A stretch of 64,000 nt of DNA from Spongiibacteraceae bacterium (GTDB lineage Bacteria > Pseudomonadota > Gammaproteobacteria > Pseudomonadales > Dasaniaceae): assembly GCA_028280715.1 (NCBI GenBank), contig JANQLG010000045.1:1-64000 (forward strand). Direction: 5' to 3'. Below the pieces are notes generated by a model. The model did no database searches. It was not told where the DNA came from and saw nothing but the letters and a program-made list of their open reading frames with translations. Positions 54,703 through 62,550 of the stretch are shown piece by piece; position 1 is the first letter of the stretch; every line of letters begins with the position of its first letter. Made by a program: the position numbers and the translations under genes.

Positions 54703-54930
54703 TTAAGCATTTTCCCAATCATTACTAGCAACTGCTGCAATAGCATCATCGAATTTAATGACAGTACCTTTTAATACGTCCAAGGGGTCAGCAGTTTGTT
54801 GCCTTAATTTTCTAATTTCCAGTGTCGGTTTACCGTGATCGGTAATCACTATAGGTTGGCCACTTTGTTCTATCGCTCTTAGTATTTTCAGGGTGTTGGT
54901 TTTAAAGTCGCTTTTTGAAATCCGCTCCAC
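54703..54930 (-). CDS. Phd/YefM-type antitoxin, orphan
   Basis: This 75-residue antitoxin-like protein has a Phd/YefM N terminus (ISKSDFKTNTLKILRAIEQSGQPIVITDHGKPTLEI). The acidic C-terminal part would bind a toxin such as Doc, RelE or VapC. No toxin gene follows on either side, so it is an orphan or solitary repressor. Confidence 0.85.
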   Translation of the reverse strand: MERISKSDFKTNTLKILRAIEQSGQPIVITDHGKPTLEIRKLRQQTADPLDVLKGTVIKFDDAIAAVASNDWENA

Positions 54931-55541
54931 TACATGTACCTCATAGAGTAATAAATGGCGGTGGTTATTTTAGCAATATGAATGATTATGAGCCCCTAAG
55001 TGTTGATCGCATTATGCTATCGAATCCATGACCTGTCCTACTAAGGTGCTGGTGCAAGTTTGCAGGATCAATGTGGATAACAAACAACGTTAGTCACATT
55101 GCTTAGTCTGCTTTTTTATTAAAGCTATAACCGTAGTACTCTATTTTAGCTATCATTTTTTACCTTGTTATCCGCCCGTCTCTATCTAAAATTACCATAT
55201 AGAGACGGGTCTTACTGCTCATCATTTATCTGCGGCCAGACCTGCCTTGCTTTGTTAGCTAATTTTTGCACGATAACTTCATTTAAAACTTTCCTTGATA
55301 TTTTGCCCATTTCTTCAATTGAAAATAAAATGTACTCTTTAGTTATGTATATTGTTTCAGACTCAATTTTCAATGGTTACGGCGACGATTATCTTCAAAA
55401 GTCGTATTTAAAAAAGTGTTTCCATTTATCTCTTGATATAGCTGAATTCAATTTGCTGTAATCAAACTGAACTCTTGACATAATGTGAAAATTGGTGGCA
55501 CTCTATCCTAGCTGTTTAATATCAACTCGGAGGGTTATGTC
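54931..55541. other. Gene-poor AT-rich stretch
   Basis: I see no supported gene. CCCGTCTCTAT and ATAGAGACGGG (55175-55185 and 55199-55209) form an 11-bp hairpin with a 13-base loop but no T run. TTGACA at 55475 could be the -35 of the small ORF downstream, although no good -10 is evident. Confidence 0.5.
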
Positions 55542-55643
55542 ATGCAAAAAATCAAAAAACCCCGTCTCAGAAAAGAAAGACCTCGCAATACAAATAAGCT
55601 CCGCGGTGTAGCTGGTTGGGGCGCTGGAGATGCAAACAGCTAG
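55542..55643 (+). CDS. 33-residue basic peptide, possible RiPP-like precursor
   Basis: The ATG at 55542 follows GGAGGG at good spacing. The peptide begins MQKIKKPRLRKERPRNTNKL and ends in a Gly/Ala/Trp-rich tail (GVAGWGAGDANS). The strongly basic first half with a short, glycine-rich end recalls leader/core peptides, but no known modification enzyme class is adjacent. A 2OG-oxygenase gene ends convergently 75 bases away. Being a real gene rests on the ribosome site and composition only. Confidence 0.45.
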   Translation: MQKIKKPRLRKERPRNTNKLRGVAGWGAGDANS

Positions 55644-55718
55644 TATTATTTATTTCCGAACCTTGCATTTCTTTGGCCGCACCTTTTAGGGGCATTAACT
55701 TCCTTGAAGGTGCAGCTT

Positions 55719-56342
55719 TTAAAGCTCGTGAAATGAGTAAATGAGTGTCATTCGGGCAGTGTCTTGCGTTTCCCCAAATTCTTTCCAACTAGACATAGTG
55801 TGAAATTGATTCCCTGGGTAGAAAATTGCTCGATTGAACATCATTGGTACAAACATAGTTTGTTCCCACTTTGAGCGATCTCTACCTTCCTCCTCCCAAA
55901 ATTTGATCGCTGTTTTTTCACCAGTTACTCCCTTTGGTAGCTTCCCTTTCGCAATTAGTTCCTTCGTTTGTCTGCGAGTAGGCCACATCTCTAACCCGGT
56001 TTTTTTATGCCGATAAAAGCTAGTTCCCCCACTACATTGCTCAGGAGGATTGAGAAAACAAACTCCGGCATATACAGGTCCATCTCGGTGTATATCCGTG
56101 TAAACTACGGTATCGGAGCCTCGTGTCATTCGAAACAGACATATGTGCTGCAAATGTTCATAATCAGGAGTAATTTTCAGCATTTTCCCAACGTGACGCA
56201 TGTGTTTTTTAACGTCGATATTGCTAGAAGACAAGCCAGGATTGCCTCCTCCAATATTAATTGGAGTCTCAAGCGCTTGCTCTCGGAGCGCGATTGGGTT
56301 TCGATAGAAGTCATCGATCACTTGAAGGTATAGTCTTGCCAT
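55719..56342 (-). CDS. Fe(II)/2OG-type oxygenase-like protein (DUF6445-like)
   Basis: This protein of about 207 residues has features of an Fe(II)/2-oxoglutarate oxygenase fold: an HxD segment in TDIHRDGPVYAGVCFLNP, a distal His in PGNQFHTMSSW and an Arg in ARMTLIYSF. The pattern resembles the DUF6445 family, whose substrate I do not know. The start ATG at 56342 overlaps the ATG of the divergent neighbour base for base. A TTG at 56384 is also in frame. Confidence 0.65.
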   Translation of the reverse strand: MARLYLQVIDDFYRNPIALREQALETPINIGGGNPGLSSSNIDVKKHMRHVGKMLKITPDYEHLQHICLFRMTRGSDTVVYTDIHRDGPVYAGVCFLNPPEQCSGGTSFYRHKKTGLEMWPTRRQTKELIAKGKLPKGVTGEKTAIKFWEEEGRDRSKWEQTMFVPMMFNRAIFYPGNQFHTMSSWKEFGETQDTARMTLIYSFHEL

Positions 56343-56391
56343 GTACCCTGATAATAACTGGATCAAAGCGTATTTAAAAGGCAATTTGCTG

Positions 56392-56943
56392 ATGCCCCAG
56401 GCATACGAGGCAGGTAGTATTTTTTTAGCTTATGCTGTACTTGCCCAAGGGGGGCTTTCAGCACTAGAGCTTCTTAAAGAAACAAATAAGCTTAGCCGCA
56501 ACCAGATAGCTTTGATTCGTCATACTATGCATACCGTACACGCCGCCCGACGAATTCCAGCTGGAGATGACGCCTATTTACAAAGGGCAAGTGCTTATGG
56601 AATAGAAATGAAGTCTGCTATTCTCATAGATGACGATAAACTCACTTATACTTGGAACAGATTTAGAACTGGTGGAGTTTTAGTCATCGAAAACTTTTCA
56701 AACAATCCCAACAGCATACAACGTCTCGCAAGTGGTTTTTGCACCACACATTGTCTGTCGCTCCTCAAGCTCTATCGCTCGGAGTATGACCGGAGAAATT
56801 GCGAGGCTACTGATGAGCGCGGCAAAGAGCTGCGTATAGAGATATTGGCTCATGTCGAAGAGCAAGCCCTAAGTGGATATCGAGATACCCCAGGAGGAGT
56901 TCTTTATCCGCTGTTTGAGTCTCACTCTAAGCGGGCGTTCTAA
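56392..56943 (+). CDS. Hypothetical protein, divergent from the oxygenase gene
   Basis: I do not recognise this protein of about 183 residues. The N-terminal half is helical (GSIFLAYAVLAQGGLSALELLKETNKL), with later mixed sequence that includes a Cys pair (FCTTHCLSLL). A frame start exists at 56341, but that ATG is the exact complement overlap of the divergent oxygenase start. The ATG at 56392 (MPQAYEAG) is more plausible. Confidence 0.6.
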   Translation: MPQAYEAGSIFLAYAVLAQGGLSALELLKETNKLSRNQIALIRHTMHTVHAARRIPAGDDAYLQRASAYGIEMKSAILIDDDKLTYTWNRFRTGGVLVIENFSNNPNSIQRLASGFCTTHCLSLLKLYRSEYDRRNCEATDERGKELRIEILAHVEEQALSGYRDTPGGVLYPLFESHSKRAF

Positions 56944-57070
56944 TCATATTTTCTATACAGAGTTAGTTATTACTCGATTGGCTGAAGCTAGGCGATAGCT
57001 GCGATGGTTTAAAGGCAAAGGAAAGTGACTGAAGGCGAAGCGACAACGGACACTTCGCCATATGCTCAAG

Positions 57071-57697
57071 TTAAATTTCTGTTTGTTCAGCCATTTCAAG
57101 GGCGTCATCGACTTCCACGCCTAGATACCGTACGGTGCTTTCAATTTTGGTATGTTCGAGCAGCAACTGGACCGCTCTTAGATTTCTCGTTCTTTTATAA
57201 ATCAAGGTTGCTTTAGTACGTCTAAGAGAATGCGTACCATAGATCGCTGATTCAAGTCCTGCTAGCTCGACCCAGTCTTTTACCAGACGCGCGTACTGTC
57301 GTGTGCTGATATGATCGAGGTTTCGATTGCGACTTGGGAACAAATAATCGTGATAAGCAAGCTGAGCCTTTTCAATCCAATCGGTCAAAGCCAGTTTGGT
57401 TCGGCTGGTAATTTCAAATTTCACCGGTTGCTGAGTTTTTTGTTGTAGCACCATGGCCCGATTTGCGATACCGCTACTATTGGATATGTCCATAACTTTG
57501 AGCTTTACCAAGTCGCAACTCCTAAGCTTGAAATCAATCGCAAGATTAAACATGGCCAAATCGCGCGTTTTTTGAGCGAGTTCTAGCTGTATTTTAATTG
57601 CCCATATTTCTGGTAACCTTAGCGGTGGTCGTTGGCCAATCAGCTTGCCTTTATTCCACGGAATGCGCGCTGTTGAATGATGGGTAAGATAATGCAT
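57071..57697 (-). CDS. Tyrosine recombinase
   Basis: This site-specific recombinase has about 208 residues. The catalytic Arg (LRSCDLVKLK), the HSLRR box, His in LLEHTKIES and Tyr in VRYLGVE are all present. It is shorter than phage integrases and lacks most of an N-terminal arm domain. The start at 57697 has a textbook AGGAGG site. It is divergent from the E1/E2/JAB operon, with 211 bases between them, and may be the mobility gene that brought that operon in. Confidence 0.9.
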   Translation of the reverse strand: MHYLTHHSTARIPWNKGKLIGQRPPLRLPEIWAIKIQLELAQKTRDLAMFNLAIDFKLRSCDLVKLKVMDISNSSGIANRAMVLQQKTQQPVKFEITSRTKLALTDWIEKAQLAYHDYLFPSRNRNLDHISTRQYARLVKDWVELAGLESAIYGTHSLRRTKATLIYKRTRNLRAVQLLLEHTKIESTVRYLGVEVDDALEMAEQTEI

Positions 57698-57908
57698 AAC
57701 GATTCCTCCTCTTTGTTGAAAGGAAGTCAATTATCTACCTACTCACATCGACCCTTTGTCGAAGTGGCGAGAAATAGCCGCGGAGAACGAAAACGACGCA
57801 AAACAGACACTACCATGTTACTCAGCCCCCTTTATCTATTAGACGCTTGAAATAAGACACACAGCCCCAACCTTTAACCGTAGATTCATAATTTCAAGGA
57901 GCTCCTCG

Positions 57909-59063
57909 ATGGCTATTCAACCCCCCGATCGTGGCTTTATCTTCTGGCCCGTGGGTACTGGTGATAGTACAACAATTCGGATTGACGATACCGTTTATCT
58001 CCAACTCGATCTGCGTCATATGGCACGGTCTGAGGAGGAGGAGGATACCGCTTGGCCTATCATTGACGAACTTATAGACATCCTCCCGACGCTCGATGGA
58101 GAACCCCACCTATCGGTATTTGCACTAACGCATCCCGATAAAGACCATTGTCAGGGGTTCGAGGAACTCAATGATGAAGTGTTTATTTCCGAGATCTGGA
58201 TGTCGCCGCGGACCTTCCGAGATTTTGATAGTGATGAAGACCTTTGCGAGGACGCAGAAGCGTTCTACGAGGAAGCGATGCGGCGCGTACAAGCGACAAT
58301 TGCAGCTGGGGGCGATCCTGGGCCAGGTGATAGAATCCGTATCATTGGTTACGATTATTGGTTGCAGGAGCCAGAATTCGACGGTTTCCCTGAGGAGCTC
58401 CTATCAATCCCAGGTCATACCATCACCGAGTTAGACGGTAGAGATATGTCAGATGTTTTTGAAGCGTTTGTGCATGCGCCGTTTTTGAAGGACAGTTTCG
58501 GCGACCGAAATGACTGCAGCCTAGCTTTCCAAGTATCTCTTTATGAAGGTGACGGTGTGGGTCGCGCGATGTTGATGGGCGACTTGAGCTACCCTGTTAT
58601 TCGGGACATCTTTGACCGAAGTGAAGCTGCCACACTCGAGTGGAATGTTTTACTCGCACCGCACCACTGTTCTAAGTCAGTCATGTACTGGAAAGACGAA
58701 GGAGATGATGAAGAAACCTTGAAGAGCGAAATGGTAAGGGATATAGGTAACGCGGCATTAAGCCCAGGGTACGTGGTGTCAAGCTCTGAACCGGTTCCAT
58801 CGAGCAATAAATCAGGAGATAATCCTCCGCATGCGAAGGCGAAGAAGCAGTATTTACGAATTGTACCGAATGAATTCATATGCACCCATGAGCACATAGA
58901 TGATGCTGATCCTGAACCGGTGATTTTTGAGGTGACGGAGGAAGGTTTTGCGTATGTAGGTGATAGTGCGGAAACAGAATCCATGGATAAAACGCTGAAA
59001 GCTGCTGGTGGCGCTGCCACAACACCTGCGACTGCAGCTGGGTTCGGTAGTGGCACTGACTGA
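57909..59063 (+). CDS. Metallo-beta-lactamase-fold protein of the E1/E2/JAB operon
   Basis: This 384-residue protein has metallo-beta-lactamase fold motifs. The metal loop is THPDKDHCQG (His75, Asp77, Asp79, His80), a variant of HxHxDH, followed by MGDLSYP and APHHCSKS. The last 35 or so residues form a Gly/Ala/Thr-rich flexible tail (KAAGGAATTPATAAGFGSGTD). AAGGAG lies eight bases before the ATG. The gene overlaps the start of the large fusion gene, so they are co-expressed. Metallo-beta-lactamase proteins are known partners of bacterial E2/E1/JAB operons. The substrate is unknown. Confidence 0.88.
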   Translation: MAIQPPDRGFIFWPVGTGDSTTIRIDDTVYLQLDLRHMARSEEEEDTAWPIIDELIDILPTLDGEPHLSVFALTHPDKDHCQGFEELNDEVFISEIWMSPRTFRDFDSDEDLCEDAEAFYEEAMRRVQATIAAGGDPGPGDRIRIIGYDYWLQEPEFDGFPEELLSIPGHTITELDGRDMSDVFEAFVHAPFLKDSFGDRNDCSLAFQVSLYEGDGVGRAMLMGDLSYPVIRDIFDRSEAATLEWNVLLAPHHCSKSVMYWKDEGDDEETLKSEMVRDIGNAALSPGYVVSSSEPVPSSNKSGDNPPHAKAKKQYLRIVPNEFICTHEHIDDADPEPVIFEVTEEGFAYVGDSAETESMDKTLKAAGGAATTPATAAGFGSGTD

Positions 59064-62000
59064 CGGGCAACTGACTGCTCTCGACCAAATTGAACGCATA
59101 GCTCGAACCGATAGGGCACCGATTTCTATCAGCGGGCATAACAATGAAGGGTCGAGCTTATCCATTGACGTCCGTTTGGATTGTCGTGGTTATGAACGAC
59201 TGGACGGGGGTTTGCCGCTGCACGATTGGGAAGGGCTCACGATATCGGTCCCCACGGACTTTCCCTTTAAACCGCCCAGTGTGACCACAGCCCATACCCG
59301 ATTCCTGGGGCATAGTCATGTTCAGTGGGGTTTTTATCTCTGTCTTTATCAGTCGACTGAAACTCAATGGAAGCCTTCCGATGGAATGTTCGGTTTTCTG
59401 ACGCAGCTCGATGAATGGTTTCGACGAGGTGCAAGGAACGAACTGGATATGCCTGAAGGCCCTTTGCACCCTCCTGTCGCGTATCCGGTCGCGCCGGTCT
59501 CAATTTGTATCAATGCAGACACGCCTAGTCGCGAGAATTGGACTTGGTTTGGAGCTGCCTTATTAGAAAAGAAGAACCCCGGCCTAATAGAAGTTAACGG
59601 ATGGGCACCAGTAAACAATCTAGAAGATAACCAACAGTTCGCACCAGTTATATTGCTCGATTTTGAACTGTCATTTGAATATCCGAGGACTACGCGTTAT
59701 CTCTTTCGGTATCTGGAAAATAGAGGTATCGAATCTTCTCAATTTCTAGTGCACCTCATGTTGGCATCTACACGGTTACCTATCGGGGAGCCGATGTACG
59801 TGGGCATAGGAGCTCCTTCTCGTGGAGTCGCTGGGGACCCAACCAAACGGCAACAGCATCTGACATTTTGGGAAATTGAAAGTGAAGACGTCGCGAAGCT
59901 TCGAGCAGCCTCAACTGCATGTAGCGTGAGCAATGCTTACAAAGGCCAAGAAACCCCAGAAGCTCTGCAACAACTAATTAATGACGTTATTGAAGATCTT
60001 TTCAAGTGGCAGGACGAAGCTAAAGTACGCTGGTGTTCTCTATTGGAAAACCGTGAACAAATAGTTACGAGAAGGGATGAAGGTACGCCTATGGACTGGT
60101 TTCGCGGCAAGCGTATCGCGCTTTGGGGTTGCGGCGCTTTGGGTGGGCAGATTGCTGAGCACCTAGCGCGTGCAGGAGTAGCAAGGCTTTGCCTGTACGA
60201 TCATGGGAGCGTCACACCGGGTATTTTGGTGAGACAGAATTTCTCTAATGCAGACATTAACGAACCAAAGGCTAACGCTCTTGCTCGGCGTATAGAGGCT
60301 ATCGCGCCAAGAGTAGAGGCCATTCCAAAAGTCGAGGATCTAGTTGGCAACACGCTAATATCTAACGTTTGGTCGCAAGACTTCGATGGCATCATTGATG
60401 CCACTGCGTCTCTTGCGGTTAGATCGAAGCTTGAGTCGAAGTTGAAAGAACAAAGCGTAGGAGTTCCAATTGCGTCAGTAATGATAAGCGCAGCTGCTTC
60501 TCACAGTTTAACCGTTGTGACTCCACCCGGTTATGGCGCTGGGCCGCTGGATGCAATGCGGCGGTTGAGTTTGGCAGCAATGAACAGGGACGGGCTTATG
60601 AAATCAGTAGATGCATTTTGGAACAACGATGGTACCGAAAGTCTCCGCCAACCCGAACCGGGATGCTCCGATCCAACCTTCATAGCGTCCCATGCAGATG
60701 TTGCTAATCTTGCAGCTGAAGCGTTGAATCGAATAGCAAAAGCCATTGATGCGGCGAATGAAGATGCAATAGGCATTTTGAGAAATAGGCAAGATGATAA
60801 GGTCCGATCGTTTCGTTTCAGTCCTGATTACCGTTGGCATGCTGGCGGTATTGACTTTCGTATGTCAGCAAACGCTTGGCGAGATGTGTCGGGGTGGATT
60901 AGAAACAGCGCTCGAATACGATCGCCCGAACACGAAACTGGGGGATTGCTTTTCGGGCAGTTTGACGAAGCTTTAGGTATAGCGTGGATAAGTAACGTTA
61001 GCGGACCTCCAAAAGACAGTACCTTTTCTCCAGAACAATTTATGTGTGGTATCGATGGGGCTGCTGACCTGTGTCAAGACTATGAGCGACGGTCACGAGG
61101 AGTAATACAATACTTAGGTAGCTGGCATTCACATCCAGTCAGTAAGGCACTGCCGAGTAGCACCGACTACGCGGGCATAAGTACGCTATTTGCGGCAGCC
61201 CCACGTGATGGGGCAATGCAGCTCATGCTCATAGTAGGTTTTGCAAGCAATGAAAACGCCGAACTTGGGGCCTATATTTTTGAGAAGAGAGCATTATCTG
61301 AGCACCAGGGCGACGTTGAAATGGAAATGCAAGTGCGCGGAGGCGTAGCTCCGGCACCCAGGATCGAAAGACTGAAACAATCGATTGGATTAGCTCTCTC
61401 AGGCGGAGGGTCTCGAGCGGTTGCATTTCACCTCGGCACGTTGCGCGCTCTTGATGATCTGGATCTCCTCGACGAAGTTAATGTTATATCCGGTGTTTCC
61501 GGCGGCTCTTTAATGACAGGTATCGTTGGTTATTCAAACGCTCCTTTTAGAGATGTTGATGAAAAAACTGTTTCATTCCTAAGGACGGGGCTAGTGCGAC
61601 CTGCATTACGGAAACTGGTAAACCCTAAACGTTTAATGCCGCTTATTTGGAATGTCATAGTGGTTTCTATACCGACGCTCTTGATGGAAATTCTAAGTGG
61701 ATTCGTATCACGTTTGGCCGGGGTATTACCTGGAATTAGACCCATCAGTGATGTGATTTCGAAATGTCACTGGCCGCTGCGTCGCCGTTACTCAAGAACG
61801 CATGTGATGGCAGATGTTATTGAAGACATAGTAGGTTCACATACCTGTGACGCGGAAACACGTCAGGGGAAGAACATCGTTTTCAATGCCTGTGAATTGA
61901 GGACCGGTACGGCGTTTCGAATGAGTAACGAAATGTTCGGTAGCTGGCGTTTTGGATGGGCGCCGGCAGGTGAAATTCGTTTAGCTGACGCAATAGCGGC

Positions 62001-62538
62001 CTCTGCTGCGTACCCTGCGTTGCTGCCTCCATTCGATTGGTACAGAAAATTTGAGAAGACTGGTGTGATCAAAAAACAACGTGTGATAATTACGGATGGC
62101 GGGGTTTTTGAAAATCTAGGTATAAGTTTAATGGAACCTGGACGAAACCCAGCGTTCAGCTCGATTAACTACAAGCCAGAGATTCTAATTGCGAGTGACG
62201 CAGGAGCCGGACAGTTTACGGGTGAGGACCTACCAAGCACTTTACCAAGCCGAATGGTGCAAGTAGTAAGTGCGGTGATGCGCAAAGTCCAGGACGCTAC
62301 TAAAGCGAGACTACACAATTATGCACATACCGGCGAGATTGCACGATTTGTATATGTCGGGCTTGGTCAAATAGATCACAGGGTTTATTTGAAACCAGCA
62401 AGTTGGGTTTGTCGCGAAGAGGTAATAAGTTATCCGACAGATTTCTCAAGCATGTCAGAGGAAAACATAAGAAAACTGAGTGATCGAGGTGAGGCTATAA
62501 CACGTGCATTAGCTACTCAATACCTTCTTAGCGACTAG
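59008..62538 (+). CDS. E2-E1(ThiF)-JAB-patatin fusion protein
   Basis: This 1176-residue polypeptide combines four enzymes. The E2-like domain (about 20-150) has the active Cys in YLCLYQS (Cys112). The E1/ThiF domain (about 340-590) has the nucleotide loop WGCGALGG (about 374-381) and DHGSVTPG...VRQNF. The JAB/JAMM peptidase (about 625-760) has the Glu of HETGGLLFG (about 643) and HSHP-x6-SSTD, matching HxHx7SxxD (His707, His709). The patatin phospholipase (about 790-1110) has SGGGSR, GVSGGS (nucleophile Ser about 831) and catalytic Asp in DGGVFENLG (about 1030). All active sites look intact. The start is uncertain: GTG 59008 gives a 56-base overlap with the upstream gene, while GTG 59050 gives 14. 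Predicted role: ubiquitin-like protein conjugation and deconjugation linked to membrane damage, probably antiphage. Confidence 0.92.
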   Translation: MALPQHLRLQLGSVVALTDGQLTALDQIERIARTDRAPISISGHNNEGSSLSIDVRLDCRGYERLDGGLPLHDWEGLTISVPTDFPFKPPSVTTAHTRFLGHSHVQWGFYLCLYQSTETQWKPSDGMFGFLTQLDEWFRRGARNELDMPEGPLHPPVAYPVAPVSICINADTPSRENWTWFGAALLEKKNPGLIEVNGWAPVNNLEDNQQFAPVILLDFELSFEYPRTTRYLFRYLENRGIESSQFLVHLMLASTRLPIGEPMYVGIGAPSRGVAGDPTKRQQHLTFWEIESEDVAKLRAASTACSVSNAYKGQETPEALQQLINDVIEDLFKWQDEAKVRWCSLLENREQIVTRRDEGTPMDWFRGKRIALWGCGALGGQIAEHLARAGVARLCLYDHGSVTPGILVRQNFSNADINEPKANALARRIEAIAPRVEAIPKVEDLVGNTLISNVWSQDFDGIIDATASLAVRSKLESKLKEQSVGVPIASVMISAAASHSLTVVTPPGYGAGPLDAMRRLSLAAMNRDGLMKSVDAFWNNDGTESLRQPEPGCSDPTFIASHADVANLAAEALNRIAKAIDAANEDAIGILRNRQDDKVRSFRFSPDYRWHAGGIDFRMSANAWRDVSGWIRNSARIRSPEHETGGLLFGQFDEALGIAWISNVSGPPKDSTFSPEQFMCGIDGAADLCQDYERRSRGVIQYLGSWHSHPVSKALPSSTDYAGISTLFAAAPRDGAMQLMLIVGFASNENAELGAYIFEKRALSEHQGDVEMEMQVRGGVAPAPRIERLKQSIGLALSGGGSRAVAFHLGTLRALDDLDLLDEVNVISGVSGGSLMTGIVGYSNAPFRDVDEKTVSFLRTGLVRPALRKLVNPKRLMPLIWNVIVVSIPTLLMEILSGFVSRLAGVLPGIRPISDVISKCHWPLRRRYSRTHVMADVIEDIVGSHTCDAETRQGKNIVFNACELRTGTAFRMSNEMFGSWRFGWAPAGEIRLADAIAASAAYPALLPPFDWYRKFEKTGVIKKQRVIITDGGVFENLGISLMEPGRNPAFSSINYKPEILIASDAGAGQFTGEDLPSTLPSRMVQVVSAVMRKVQDATKARLHNYAHTGEIARFVYVGLGQIDHRVYLKPASWVCREEVISYPTDFSSMSEENIRKLSDRGEAITRALATQYLLSD

Positions 62539-62550
62539 TAATATGGAATT

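Noticed and set aside
55165..55461. Open frame of 98 residues
   Set aside because: It begins inside the hairpin, has no ribosome site and shows no recognisable pattern.
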